64,000 bases of DNA from G965216695 sp965216695 (GCA_965216695.1 OZ244212.1:1488001-1552000); one strand, 5' to 3'; shown: positions 53,387-62,472, numbered from the stretch's first letter. The notes: generated by a model not told the origin, from the letters alone. Program-made: numbers and translations.

Positions 53387-53932
53387 TCAGCGGTAACTCA
53401 GCACGGCGCGTCGGTTACGGCTCCACGCGCTCTCGGTGTGACCCGCATCTTCGGGCCGTTCTTCACCGTAACTGACGTTTTCCATCCGACCTGAATTGAC
53501 ACCAGCGGATTCGAGAAACCGTGTAACGGAATCTGCACGACGTTCGCCAAGCGCCAGGTTGTACTCTCGCGTGCCGCGCTCATCGCAATGACCCTCGACT
53601 ACGAGTCGCTTGTCCGAGTTGTCACGGAGCACCCGGGCATGCTTCTCGAGGATACCGAGATCTCCAGGGCTCAGAACGGCCCGGTCGTAGTCGAAGTAGA
53701 ACACCATCTTGAGAGGCTGCCCGGTGTCGGGATCCAGCGGGACGCCGTTTGCATCGAACGCAGGCGGCGGAGCCGGCGGCGGGGGCTCAACCGGTCGGGT
53801 GGTGGTATCCGTCGTATCCGGCGGTTCGACGGGCTGCTGCGGCTCGGCCTCCGGGGGACTGCCTGCGCAGCCGGCCACAACCATTGCTACAAGCGCCATT
53901 CCGGCGGCGCGTAGTACCCACTCTTTGGTCAT
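53387..53932 (-). CDS. pal: peptidoglycan-associated lipoprotein Pal
   Basis: A 181-residue lipoprotein: lipobox MVVAGC (Cys about 22), a long Pro/Glu/Thr-rich linker (25-65) and an OmpA-C domain (about 75-181) with VEGHCDERGTREYNLALGER, which binds peptidoglycan. It anchors the outer membrane through TolB and the Tol complex. ATG 53932 follows the tolB stop by 82 bp. The linker is longer than in E. coli. Confidence 0.95.
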   Translation of the reverse strand: MTKEWVLRAAGMALVAMVVAGCAGSPPEAEPQQPVEPPDTTDTTTRPVEPPPPAPPPAFDANGVPLDPDTGQPLKMVFYFDYDRAVLSPGDLGILEKHARVLRDNSDKRLVVEGHCDERGTREYNLALGERRADSVTRFLESAGVNSGRMENVSYGEERPEDAGHTESAWSRNRRAVLSYR

Positions 53933-54014
53933 TTAGGTCTCCTGTGATTTTCAACCCTGTGCAGGTTTGCCATGAGGTTGTCAAAAGGTCTGCATTGAAA
54001 GGCGCGTTCGACGA

Positions 54015-55340
54015 TCATTTCGAAATTCGCGTGCGTCGTACCGAGGGATTGTCGATATAGGGCGACCACGCCGGCTCACGTACATCACCGGATGAGGAAG
54101 GCAAGCGGTACTTCACCCGTCCGTCGATCGACACCACGCCTAGTATACCTCTGCCATCATGTTGCGTCGCATAAATTAACATGGCGCCGTTGGGTGCCAG
54201 CGAGGGCGATTCGTCGAGCCGCGTCTGTGTAAGCACACGTACATCGTCCCGCGCCAGGTCCATCCACGCAATGTGGAACACGCCGTCGTCACGATGCACA
54301 AATACCATGTGCTCGCCGGTTTCCATCATCTGCCCACGGGCGTTGTAGTCACCGCGGAAGGTCAGCCGCTCGACCAGGTTGGTGGCCAGTTCCAGACGAT
54401 AGATCTGTGGCTGTCCGGCCCGGCTCGACGTGAAGATCAGGCTCTTGCCGTCCGGCGCCCAGCTCGGCTCCGTATCGATCTCATAGTGCTCGGTAATGCG
54501 GCGCAGGCTGCGAGAGCCCAGATCCATCAGATAGATCTCGGGGTTACCGTCTTTCGATAACACCATCGCCATCTGTCGGCCATCCGGCGAGAACGCCGGT
54601 GCACCGTTGATCCCCTTGAAGTTGGTGATGCGTTCCCGCGCACCGGATCGAAGATCGTGCAGTACGATCGATGGCCTGCCGGTTTCGAACGAGACATAGG
54701 CCACCCGCTGGCCGTCCGGCGCCCAGCGAGCCGACAGAATGGGCTCGTTGGAAGAGAACAGCGTACGCGAACGCTCGCCGTCGGCGTCTGAAATTTCCAG
54801 GCTGTAGCTGGCATCAGGGCGTCCGGCATTTTTAGCAAGCACATACACGAGCTTCGTCCCAAACGCGCCGCGAATGCCGGTAATCGCTTCGAAAACACCA
54901 TCAGCGACCCCGTGCGCCAGATCACGCCACGCCTCCGGAGGACTCTCCAAACGTTCCGAGAGCATCATGCGTTCGTTAACCACGTCGAACAACTCGTACG
55001 TTGCCGCGAGCCGGCCGTCGGCAATCACTTCACCGCGCCCTATCACGAGATATTCCACGCCCAGCACGCGCCAGTCGCGGAAGTGCACCTGATCAGCGCT
55101 GGTCGGCATGGAGAGCATATTGGCGGTCGGCAACGGTGCGAACTGACCGGACCGCGCGAGGTCGGCGCTGATGATGTCCGCCGCCTGAGACACCCCGCCC
55201 AGCGTCAGCCCCTGCAGGAATGGGACTACCGCAATCCGTGTCTGCTTGTCGTACCCCCGATCAATGATGATCGTATCCAGGCTCTCAGCGACGACCACAC
55301 CCGGCGCCAGCAGCGCGATCCACAAGACAAAGCGTTTCAA
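54015..55340 (-). CDS. tolB: Tol-Pal system protein TolB
   Basis: A 441-residue periplasmic protein: signal peptide (about 3-18, VVA-E cleavage), the TolB N-domain (PFLQGLTLGGVSQAADIISA) and six-bladed propeller repeats (for example INGAPAFSPDGRQMAMVLSK, TEPSWAPDGKSLIFTS). The start is TTG 55340, overlapping the tolA stop as TTGA with GGAGG nine bases upstream. It connects Pal to TolA. Length matches the family. Confidence 0.95.
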   Translation of the reverse strand: MKRFVLWIALLAPGVVVAESLDTIIIDRGYDKQTRIAVVPFLQGLTLGGVSQAADIISADLARSGQFAPLPTANMLSMPTSADQVHFRDWRVLGVEYLVIGRGEVIADGRLAATYELFDVVNERMMLSERLESPPEAWRDLAHGVADGVFEAITGIRGAFGTKLVYVLAKNAGRPDASYSLEISDADGERSRTLFSSNEPILSARWAPDGQRVAYVSFETGRPSIVLHDLRSGARERITNFKGINGAPAFSPDGRQMAMVLSKDGNPEIYLMDLGSRSLRRITEHYEIDTEPSWAPDGKSLIFTSSRAGQPQIYRLELATNLVERLTFRGDYNARGQMMETGEHMVFVHRDDGVFHIAWMDLARDDVRVLTQTRLDESPSLAPNGAMLIYATQHDGRGILGVVSIDGRVKYRLPSSSGDVREPAWSPYIDNPSVRRTRISK

Positions 55341-56059
55341 CGTAACAGATCCTCCGGTTTGAACAGCAGCGTGAAGCGTCGGAAATAGCGTTCGAAGATT
55401 GCCGATTCTTCGGGAACCTCGAAGCGTCTCGATTTTCGTACTGCGCTTTCCGCCGACCGGTCGAAAGCACCGTTGCCACTGGAGCGCACGACCGTGACGT
55501 TGACGACTTCTCCGGTCGGCACGAGTTCCACCCGCAGCTCGGCCTCCATGCCTGTCCGTGCGCTCGGCGGCCGAGACCAGTTCTGAACGATCTTCTGATA
55601 GATACCCATTTGGAACGACTGAGCGGCTTCCACCGCGTCTTCCTCGAACGTCTGCTGCGCGAGCGCATCCTGCTCCTCCGCGAGTGCGTCGTCGAAAGCC
55701 TGGCTAGCCAGCGCAGCGAGACGTTCCGAACGGGCACGTTCTGCCTTGCGCTCCGCCTCCTCCCGTTTACGCTCGGCTTCGCGCTGCGCCTCGCGCGGAT
55801 CCGGTTTCGGCTCTGCTTTCACCGGCTCGGCAATCGGCTGCGACAGCATCGGTTTGGGTTTCGGCTTCGGCGCCGCCTTGGGTTTTGCCTTGGGTTCCAG
55901 CACAAGCAGTTTCGACTTGACGATCTCCGGCCGAACGAGTCGCTCGGTGGTATCCGACTGCTGCCAACCGGAATACGCCCACCACGCAATCACCGTGTGC
56001 AGCGCAAGCGCCATGAACAATGGCAGCGTGTAATGGCGCAGCGCGTAGATCACCCGCAC
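55337..56059 (-). CDS. tolA: Tol-Pal system protein TolA
   Basis: A 240-residue protein with an N-terminal membrane helix (about 12-30), a Lys/Glu/Ala/Pro-rich helical domain II (about 50-145; EAERKREEAERKAERARSE) and a C-terminal domain III (about 150-240; YQKIVQNWSRPPSARTGMEA). Domain II is much shorter than in E. coli TolA (421 residues in total). It starts at GTG 56059. It transmits proton-motive force from TolQR to TolB-Pal. Confidence 0.92.
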   Translation of the reverse strand: MRVIYALRHYTLPLFMALALHTVIAWWAYSGWQQSDTTERLVRPEIVKSKLLVLEPKAKPKAAPKPKPKPMLSQPIAEPVKAEPKPDPREAQREAERKREEAERKAERARSERLAALASQAFDDALAEEQDALAQQTFEEDAVEAAQSFQMGIYQKIVQNWSRPPSARTGMEAELRVELVPTGEVVNVTVVRSSGNGAFDRSAESAVRKSRRFEVPEESAIFERYFRRFTLLFKPEDLLR

Positions 56060-56087
56060 CCCTTGCGATACTGCGCACCGGTTCGAC

Positions 56088-56534
56088 TCACGACGGCGAC
56101 ACCTCCGGTGGATCCGTTATCAGTCCGACACTCTCCGCGCCCGATCGTTGCAGTGCTGTCATCACTTTCACAACCGTGCCGTATTCCAGCGCCTGGTCGG
56201 CCTTCACGTACACGGGCACGTCCGGTCGTGCGCCAATGATCTTGGCCGCCTGCTCCTCCAGTGAGTATATGGTCACCCGCGTGCCTTCGTCCGGTTCGCC
56301 CTGGGCCGCATCCATACCAATGTTCAGAAATATGACGCCGTCCTCACGAATCGAGACCACCAGCGGATCCTCGTGGTCCTCGGGTACCGGATCGGAAGGT
56401 GCGTTCGGCAGATCAACCTGCACGCCCTGCGTGAGCAGCGGGGCCGTTGCCATGAAGATGACCAGGAGCACCAGCATCACGTCGATGTAGGGAACGACGT
56501 TGATCTCGGACATGGGTTTGCGGCGTTCCGCCAT
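56088..56534 (-). CDS. tolR: Tol-Pal system protein TolR
   Basis: A 148-residue ExbD/TolR protein. A short basic N-terminus and one membrane helix with the proton-pathway Asp in EINVVPYIDVMLVLLVIFMA (Asp about 19), then a periplasmic domain with LPNAPSDPVPEDHEDPLVVS. It pairs with TolQ as the ion-driven stator. ATG 56534 is 10 bp after the tolQ stop. Confidence 0.95.
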   Translation of the reverse strand: MAERRKPMSEINVVPYIDVMLVLLVIFMATAPLLTQGVQVDLPNAPSDPVPEDHEDPLVVSIREDGVIFLNIGMDAAQGEPDEGTRVTIYSLEEQAAKIIGARPDVPVYVKADQALEYGTVVKVMTALQRSGAESVGLITDPPEVSPS

Positions 56535-56544
56535 GGCGCTGTCC

Positions 56545-57222
56545 TCAGCTTCGCGCGTGCGCCGCGCGGTACAGAATGCTGGTCAACTCGTCGCCGAATG
56601 CTTCGTAGCGTTTGGTAAGTACTTCGACGCGAGCCGCGAACCGGTTGTATGCGATGACGGCCGGGATTGCGGCAAAGAGCCCCATCGCCGTAGCGACCAG
56701 CGCTTCAGAAATACCGGGCGCCACTGACGAGAGTGTTGCCTGACTCATGTTCGCCAGGCTACGGAAGGAGTTCATGATGCCCCACACCGTGCCGAACAGG
56801 CCGACGTACGGACTCGTGGAGCCTACGGTCGCCAGAAAAGGCAAGTGCTTCTCGAGCCGTTCCTCCTGACGCATCACCGCCACCCGCATCGCGCGCTGAA
56901 CACCCTGCATGATCGAATCGGCTTCGGTATTCGCCTGTTCCGACAGGCGCGTATATTCGCGGAAGCCCGAGACAAATATCGATTCGATGCCGGAAATGTT
57001 GTCGCGCGATTCCAGTTCGTGAAACAACTGTCTGAGGTCAATACCCGACCAGAAATTGTCCTCGAACTCGTCCAGATCGTTCTGTGCACCCCGCAGAAAA
57101 AACCAGCGCTGGAAGATCATCATCCAGGAGATGACTGACACCAGTGCAAGCAACGCCATTACGATCTGCACCAGCAGACTCGCGTTGGAGATCAGTTCGT
57201 AAATCGATAGCTGTTCTACCAT
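56545..57222 (-). CDS. tolQ: Tol-Pal system protein TolQ
   Basis: A 225-residue MotA/TolQ/ExbB protein with three membrane helices (about 12-36, 130-155, 165-195). LATVGSTSPYVGLFGTVWGI is the family signature. ATG 57222 has AAAGGA seven bases upstream; ATG 57228 would be directly on that site. In many gammaproteobacteria ybgC precedes tolQ; here only a 64-bp spacer with a 7-bp tandem repeat separates it from ruvB. Confidence 0.94.
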   Translation of the reverse strand: MVEQLSIYELISNASLLVQIVMALLALVSVISWMMIFQRWFFLRGAQNDLDEFEDNFWSGIDLRQLFHELESRDNISGIESIFVSGFREYTRLSEQANTEADSIMQGVQRAMRVAVMRQEERLEKHLPFLATVGSTSPYVGLFGTVWGIMNSFRSLANMSQATLSSVAPGISEALVATAMGLFAAIPAVIAYNRFAARVEVLTKRYEAFGDELTSILYRAAHARS

Positions 57223-57233
57223 GACCATCCTTT

Positions 57234-57268
57234 CTCATCGCTCATCGCTTATCGCTCATCACTCATCG
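57234..57268. repeat. five tandem 7-bp repeats between ruvB and tolQ
   Basis: CTCATCG is repeated five times with two single-base variants (CTTATCG at 57248, CTCATCA at 57255). The array fills half of the ruvB-tolQ spacer, just upstream of the tolQ ribosome-binding site. It occupies the place where ybgC is found in relatives. Copy number may vary by slippage. Confidence 0.78.
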
Positions 57269-57292
57269 CCCACAGCGGTGGGTCCGAGTACA

Positions 57293-58345
57293 TCAGTCCA
57301 GCGGCAGGTCGACCTGCGTACGGGCATTCGTTGCACCGCGTTCGGCTACGACAATTCCAAAGTGCAGATACGCCTTGTCAGTGGCAACACGTCCTCGCGG
57401 CGTGCGCATCAAGTAACCCTGTTGAATCAGGTAGGGTTCCAGCACGTCCTCGATCGTATCGCGCTCCTCGCTGACTGCCGCCGCCAGAGAGTCGAGTCCC
57501 ACCGGCCCGCCGCCGAAGTGCTCGATTATGGATCTGAGCAACCGCCGATCCATCTGATCAAAACCCACGTCATCCACGTTGAGCATCGTTAATGCGGCAT
57601 CAGCCGCGCTCTGGGTCACCGCGCCGTCAGCGCGCACCTGCGCATAATCACGCACCCGCCGCAGCAGCCTGTTGGCAATTCGTGGCGTCCCGCGGGACCG
57701 TTTCGCGATCTCGAGTGCGCCTTCCGCTCGAACATCCAGTGCCAGGCGTCGGGCCGAGCGGGTAACGATCTCAGTCAGTTGTTCTTCGCTATAAAAGTCC
57801 AGACGTTGAACGATGCCGAACCGGTCGCGCAGTGGCGAGGTGAGCAATCCAGCGCGCGTCGTTGCGCCAACGAGGGTGAAATGCGGCAGATCCAGCTTCA
57901 GCGAGCGCGCAGCCGGGCCCTCGCCGATCAGAATATCGAGTTGAAAATCTTCCAGCGCAGGATAAAGAATCTCTTCGACAACCGGCGACAATCGATGGAT
58001 CTCGTCGACAAACAACACGTCGCCGGGCTCCAGATTAGTGAGCATCGCGGCCAGATCGCCCGGACGCTCCAGCACCGGCCCCGACGTCGCGCGCAACGTC
58101 ACGTCCATCTCGTTCGCAATGATGTGTGCCAGCGTGGTTTTGCCGAGTCCGGGCGGACCAAAAATCAGCGTATGATCCAGCGCTTCGCCGCGCTTGCGCG
58201 CCGCCTCGATGAAAATCTCCAGCTGTTCCTTCACGGCGGTCTGACCGACGTAATCCACAAGCTTGCGCGGCCGCAATGCGCGATCGAGCCGCCCATCGTC
58301 GTCCCGCGTGCCCGCATCCACCAAACGGTCCGCTTCGATCGTCAT
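57293..58345 (-). CDS. ruvB: Holliday junction branch-migration ATPase RuvB
   Basis: A 350-residue AAA+ helicase: RPRKLVDYVGQTAVKEQLEI, Walker A GPPGLGKTT (about 63-71), Walker B FVDEIHRLS, sensor GATTRAGLLTSPLRDRFG with the arginine finger region, and a C-terminal winged helix (GYLMRTPRGRVATDKAY). It forms hexamers that drive branch migration with RuvA. The ATG overlaps the ruvA stop (ATGA). Confidence 0.97.
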   Translation of the reverse strand: MTIEADRLVDAGTRDDDGRLDRALRPRKLVDYVGQTAVKEQLEIFIEAARKRGEALDHTLIFGPPGLGKTTLAHIIANEMDVTLRATSGPVLERPGDLAAMLTNLEPGDVLFVDEIHRLSPVVEEILYPALEDFQLDILIGEGPAARSLKLDLPHFTLVGATTRAGLLTSPLRDRFGIVQRLDFYSEEQLTEIVTRSARRLALDVRAEGALEIAKRSRGTPRIANRLLRRVRDYAQVRADGAVTQSAADAALTMLNVDDVGFDQMDRRLLRSIIEHFGGGPVGLDSLAAAVSEERDTIEDVLEPYLIQQGYLMRTPRGRVATDKAYLHFGIVVAERGATNARTQVDLPLD

Positions 58346-58953
58346 CCAGCGGCCTCACGTTGCTTCGCGAAGTGCTGCAGCGCCAGTCGCAGCAAAGCTC
58401 CCGCATCCTCGCTCGAATTCTGCGCCCGCGCTGCCGCGAGCGCCGCATCGGCTTCCGCCGGGCGATATCCCAACGCCAGCAGCGCGCCCAGCACATCGTC
58501 ATCGCCAGCGCCCGCGGCAACATGAACCTCAATGCCCGAAGACAGGTGCAGGTCCGGCAAACGGCTCTTCAATTCCAACATCAAACGCTCGGCGGTTTTT
58601 TTCCCCACCCCGGGTACCCGCGTCAGCCGGGCCAGATCGTCGTTGTCGACGCACGCAGCCAGCTCCCGCAGACCCAACGCGGATAGCAACGACATCGCGA
58701 GTTTGGGCCCCACACCGGCCAGGCGAATCAGATGGCGGAACACATCCCGTTCGGTCGATGTATCGAAACCGAACAGCAAATGTGCATCATCGCGGACCAC
58801 GAGGTGTGTGGACAGAACGCACTCCTCTCCAGCCGCGGGTAGGCGCTCTGCCGCCGCAGCCGTAATCTCAATCTCGTAAGCGACCCCACGGGCTTCCACC
58901 AGCGCAACACCGTCCCGATACTCCACCAATTCGCCGCGGACACGGCCAATCAT
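58342..58953 (-). CDS. ruvA: Holliday junction DNA-binding protein RuvA
   Basis: A 203-residue protein: N-terminal OB domain (MIGRVRGELVEYRDGVALVE), two helix-hairpin-helix motifs (LIRLAGVGPKLAMSLLSALG and LTRVPGVGKKTAERLMLEL) and a C-terminal RuvB-binding domain (about 150-200; VLGALLALGYRPAEADAAL). ATG 58953 overlaps the ruvC stop (ATGA). No LexA box is visible upstream, so the E. coli SOS control of ruvAB is not evident here. Confidence 0.96.
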   Translation of the reverse strand: MIGRVRGELVEYRDGVALVEARGVAYEIEITAAAAERLPAAGEECVLSTHLVVRDDAHLLFGFDTSTERDVFRHLIRLAGVGPKLAMSLLSALGLRELAACVDNDDLARLTRVPGVGKKTAERLMLELKSRLPDLHLSSGIEVHVAAGAGDDDVLGALLALGYRPAEADAALAAARAQNSSEDAGALLRLALQHFAKQREAAG

Positions 58954-59459
58954 CGTCTCAGCATCCCGCGAAGCTCCGGCATTGGGCCCGAGTGGCATAC
59001 CTGTGCGTGGCACATCGCGATCGCGAGCGCATCCGATGCGTCTTCGCTCGGCACACCGGAAAGGTTGAGCAACCTGCAAACCATGTGCTGCACCTGCGTT
59101 TTGCCTGCGTTGCCAGTACCAACGATGGTACGTTTGACGTTGCGCGGAGCATATTCGTGCACATCGAGGTCATGCGCAACGGCAGCGGCAATCGCGACCC
59201 CGCGCGCCTGACCCAGCTTCAGCGCCGATTGCGCGTTGCGCGCAATGAACACGTCTTCGATCGCAACGACTTGCGGTAGATACTCACGAATCAGTTCGTC
59301 CACGCCTCGGTAGATCGTCGCCAGACGCCGCGGGATCGTTCCGTCAGAGGCAACCACGCAGCCGCTCGCGACGTATTCGGCGCGCCCGCTTTCAAGCTCG
59401 ACCACACCGAAGCCCGTTCGACGTGATCCCGGATCGATACCCAGTACGCGCACCATCAT
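58950..59459 (-). CDS. ruvC: Holliday junction resolvase RuvC
   Basis: A 169-residue RNase H-fold nuclease: GIDPGSRRTGFGVVE with the first catalytic Asp, AIEDVFIARNAQSALKLGQA with Glu, and DASDALAIAMCH with the last acidic residues. It cuts junctions moved by RuvAB. ATG 59459 overlaps the yebC stop (ATGA); the next codon is also ATG. Order yebC-ruvC-ruvA-ruvB is the standard one. Confidence 0.96.
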   Translation of the reverse strand: MMVRVLGIDPGSRRTGFGVVELESGRAEYVASGCVVASDGTIPRRLATIYRGVDELIREYLPQVVAIEDVFIARNAQSALKLGQARGVAIAAAVAHDLDVHEYAPRNVKRTIVGTGNAGKTQVQHMVCRLLNLSGVPSEDASDALAIAMCHAQVCHSGPMPELRGMLRR

Positions 59460-60196
59460 TCGCCGTTGAACACGGAATCCGGAAACGAACCGTTGGAATA
59501 CACGTTCTGTACGTCATCCAGGTCGTCCAGCGCATCGATCAGATTCAGTACCTTTCGCGCGCTGTCCTCATCGCAGTCCACCGTGGTATCCGGCAGCATC
59601 GTCACTTGGGAATCGATCGGCGCAAATCCGCCGGATCGGGCCGCGGCCGCAACGTCGCCCACGATTTCCCAGGGGGTCGTAACGGTAAACGTGCCGGAAT
59701 CGTCGTCCAGATCAGTCGCGCCGGCCTCGAGCACGAGTTCCAGCAACGCTTCCTCGTCTGTGTCCGCTGGAAACTCGATCAGACCAACGCGCTTGAACAG
59801 GTACGCAACCGAACCGTCCGTGCCCAGATTGCCACCGTGCTTACTGAACGCGTGGCGCACCTCGGCCACCGTACGGTTGCGGTTGTCCGTCATCGCCTCC
59901 ACCAGCACGGCAACCCCTCCGACGGCGTAGCCCTCGTACACGAGTTCTTCGACGTCACTTCCGTCCTGACCACCGGCACCGCGTTGCACTGCCCGCTCGA
60001 TCGTGTCCTTGGGCATATTGGCGCCAAGGGCATTGTCGACTGCGGCCCGCAGGCGCGGGTTGTCGGCTACTTCCCCACCACCGAGCCGGGCGGCCACGGT
60101 GATCTCACGAATGAGTTTCGTATAAAGCTTGCCGCGCTTAGCGTCCTGAGCCGCCTTGCGATGCTTTATGTTCGCCCATTTGCTGTGTCCGGCCAT
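59456..60196 (-). CDS. yebC: YebC/PmpR-family protein
   Basis: A 246-residue member of the TACO1/YebC family: AGHSKWANIKHRKAAQDAKR at the N-terminus is the hallmark, with NPRLRAAVDNALGANMPKD and a long acidic C-terminal part. Proteins of this family act as transcription regulators or as translation factors at proline-rich stretches. It lies between aspS and ruvC as in most gammaproteobacteria, 77 bp after aspS. Confidence 0.95.
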   Translation of the reverse strand: MAGHSKWANIKHRKAAQDAKRGKLYTKLIREITVAARLGGGEVADNPRLRAAVDNALGANMPKDTIERAVQRGAGGQDGSDVEELVYEGYAVGGVAVLVEAMTDNRNRTVAEVRHAFSKHGGNLGTDGSVAYLFKRVGLIEFPADTDEEALLELVLEAGATDLDDDSGTFTVTTPWEIVGDVAAAARSGGFAPIDSQVTMLPDTTVDCDEDSARKVLNLIDALDDLDDVQNVYSNGSFPDSVFNGE

Positions 60197-60273
60197 CTTG
60201 AGGAGGTCCTGCTGGAAGTCCTTGTCGCGCCACGTAGCCCGCTAAGACGGCACCGTCTGAACGGACGTTCTCG

Positions 60274-62043
60274 TCATCGCACCCGAATGTGAAGATCCCG
60301 CAGCTGATGTTCATCCACCTCGCTGGGTGCGTTTGTCATCAGACAGGCAGCCGACTGCGTTTTGGGAAACGCGATCACATCGCGTATTGCGTTGGTACCG
60401 GTCATCAACATCACCAGGCGATCGAGTCCGAGCGCGATGCCGCCGTGCGGCGGGCACCCGAAACGCAATGCATCGAGCAGGAAACCGAACTTCACGCGCG
60501 CCTCCTGTCCCATGTTCAGCGCTTCAAACACCGCATTCTGCATCTGCATCGAGTGAATACGCAGCGAGCCACCGCCCAGTTCATACCCATTGAGAACAAC
60601 ATCATACGCGAGCGCACGGGCGGATTCAGGGTCCTCGAGCAGTGCTTCGGGTGTACCTGCTGGCCGCGTGAACGGATGGTGGGCGGGCGAGAGTACGCCG
60701 TCGCGTCCGCGTTCGAACAGCGGCCAGTCTACTACCCAGCACGGCGCCCACTGGTCCGCCACCAGACCCAGCTGGCGGCCGAGTTCGATACGCAACGCGC
60801 CGAGCGAATCGTTCACCACGGATCGTTTGTCGGCGCCGAAGAACACCAGATCGCCATCTTGTGCATCAACTCTGGCAAGCACATCCCGAACCGCAGACTC
60901 GCCGACGAACTTGAGGATTGGTGACTGCAAGCCTTCCATGCCATCGGCCAGACGATTGACCTTTATATAGGCGAGCCCACGTGCCCCGTAGCGGCCGACA
61001 AACTCCGCGTAGTCATCAATCACTTTCCGGCTCAACGATCCACCGCCGGGTGCACGCAGCGCAGCGACCCGTGATTCACTGTCATTGGCAGGTCCACGAA
61101 AGACCTTGAACTCCGAATCACGAAACAGGTCATCGACGTCCACCAGTTTCATCGGAATGCGCAGGTCGGGCTTGTCGCTGCCGTAGTCCCGCATCGCGTC
61201 GTCCCAACTGAGTACCGGAAAGTCATCCAGTTGTACGTCCAGCACGCCGAGAAACACATGCTTCAGCATGCGTTCGGTCAGATCGATCACGTCGTCAGCA
61301 CTAACGAACGACGCTTCAATGTCGATCTGCGTGAACTCAGGCTGCCTGTCGTGGCGCAGATCTTCATCCCGATAACAACGCGCAATCTGGTAGTACTTGT
61401 CGAAGCCCGACATCATCAGCAATTGCTTGAACACCTGAGGAGACTGCGGCAGCGCAAAGAAGCTACCCGCATGGGTCCGGCTCGGCACGAGGTAATCGCG
61501 CGCGCCTTCCGGCGTCGCCTTCGTGAGCGTAGGTGTCTCCAGTTCCACGAATCCTTCGCGCTCCAGAAAACTACGCACAGCCGAGGCTATGCGGGCGCGC
61601 GTCATGAGCCGCTGCTGAACCTCCGGCCGGCGCAGGTCCAAGTACCGGTAGCGCAACCGCACGTCCTCACCGGCATCGGAATACTCGTCCAACTGAAACG
61701 GCGGCGTATCTGAAGCACTCAACACAGTCAGCTCGTGACCGAGTACCTCGATCTCTCCGGTTGGCATATCGGGATTCGTCGACCCTTCCGGACGCGCACG
61801 CACCCGCCCCACCATCTGTAGAACGAATTCGTTGCGTACCGTTTCCGCTACCGAAAAACAGTCCTCGGTATCGGGGTCATAGACAACCTGAACCACACCC
61901 GTGCGATCCCGGACGTCAAAGAAAATCACACCGCCGTGATCGCGGCGGCGATGCACCCATCCACACAGCCGTACGGTTTCACCGATGTGCCGGGCATTCA
62001 AATCACCACAATAGTGCGTTCGCATCGGCGCACCGTCACTCAT
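60274..62043 (-). CDS. aspS: aspartyl-tRNA synthetase
   Basis: A 589-residue class II synthetase: N-terminal OB fold (VRLCGWVHRRRDHGGVIFFD), motif 2 region (YQIARCYRDEDLRHDRQPEF), a GAD insertion domain, and motif 3 GIALGLDRLVMLMTG near the C-terminus. It charges tRNA-Asp. The ATG is 9 bp after the fmdB-like gene stop, so the two are an operon. Length is standard for the bacterial type. Confidence 0.97.
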   Translation of the reverse strand: MSDGAPMRTHYCGDLNARHIGETVRLCGWVHRRRDHGGVIFFDVRDRTGVVQVVYDPDTEDCFSVAETVRNEFVLQMVGRVRARPEGSTNPDMPTGEIEVLGHELTVLSASDTPPFQLDEYSDAGEDVRLRYRYLDLRRPEVQQRLMTRARIASAVRSFLEREGFVELETPTLTKATPEGARDYLVPSRTHAGSFFALPQSPQVFKQLLMMSGFDKYYQIARCYRDEDLRHDRQPEFTQIDIEASFVSADDVIDLTERMLKHVFLGVLDVQLDDFPVLSWDDAMRDYGSDKPDLRIPMKLVDVDDLFRDSEFKVFRGPANDSESRVAALRAPGGGSLSRKVIDDYAEFVGRYGARGLAYIKVNRLADGMEGLQSPILKFVGESAVRDVLARVDAQDGDLVFFGADKRSVVNDSLGALRIELGRQLGLVADQWAPCWVVDWPLFERGRDGVLSPAHHPFTRPAGTPEALLEDPESARALAYDVVLNGYELGGGSLRIHSMQMQNAVFEALNMGQEARVKFGFLLDALRFGCPPHGGIALGLDRLVMLMTGTNAIRDVIAFPKTQSAACLMTNAPSEVDEHQLRDLHIRVR

Positions 62044-62052
62044 CGTATTGCC

Positions 62053-62472
62053 TCAATCACTGCCGCCTGCCTTGCCTTTGCCAGGCGACCCTTTGCCAGG
62101 CGACGTTGACGCGCTGTTTCCGGAACTGGAGCTACCCTTCGAGCCGGAATCGCTTGACGACGAACCACTCGATTCGGCCGATTTGGCCGGCGTTGTGTCG
62201 GTTTTTCCGCTCGAACCACCATCCTCACCCGCAGCGGAAGAGCCAGCGTCAGCCGGGCCCTTGGCATCTTCGGCAACGTTTTTCTTGCCCCCGGATTTGA
62301 AATCCGTTTCGTACCAGCCGCCACCTTTCAACCGGAAACCGGCAGCCGATACCTTTTTTTTCAACGCGTCCTTACCGCAGTCCGGGCACGTCGAGAGCGG
62401 TTCCTCGCTCACCTTCTGTATCGTTTCGAATTCGTGGCCGCAATCTGCACAACGATATTCGTAAATAGGCAT
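62053..62472 (-). CDS. FmdB-family zinc-ribbon protein
   Basis: A 139-residue protein. The first 65 residues are a FmdB zinc ribbon: MPIYEYRCADCGHEFE, STCPDCGKDAL (two CxxC pairs), then FRLKGGGWYETDFK. The rest (about 65-139) is low-complexity Ser/Gly/Lys/Glu sequence, including a 15-bp exact tandem duplication at 62075-62104 that encodes a repeated SPGKG-type unit. FmdB-like genes commonly precede aspS. The role is unknown; the tail is probably disordered. Confidence 0.9.
   Translation of the reverse strand: MPIYEYRCADCGHEFETIQKVSEEPLSTCPDCGKDALKKKVSAAGFRLKGGGWYETDFKSGGKKNVAEDAKGPADAGSSAAGEDGGSSGKTDTTPAKSAESSGSSSSDSGSKGSSSSGNSASTSPGKGSPGKGKAGGSD

Noticed and set aside
58342..59459. SOS control of the ruv genes as in E. 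coli
   Set aside because: No CTGT-N8-ACAG site was seen upstream of ruvC or ruvA, and the genes overlap with yebC in one transcript.
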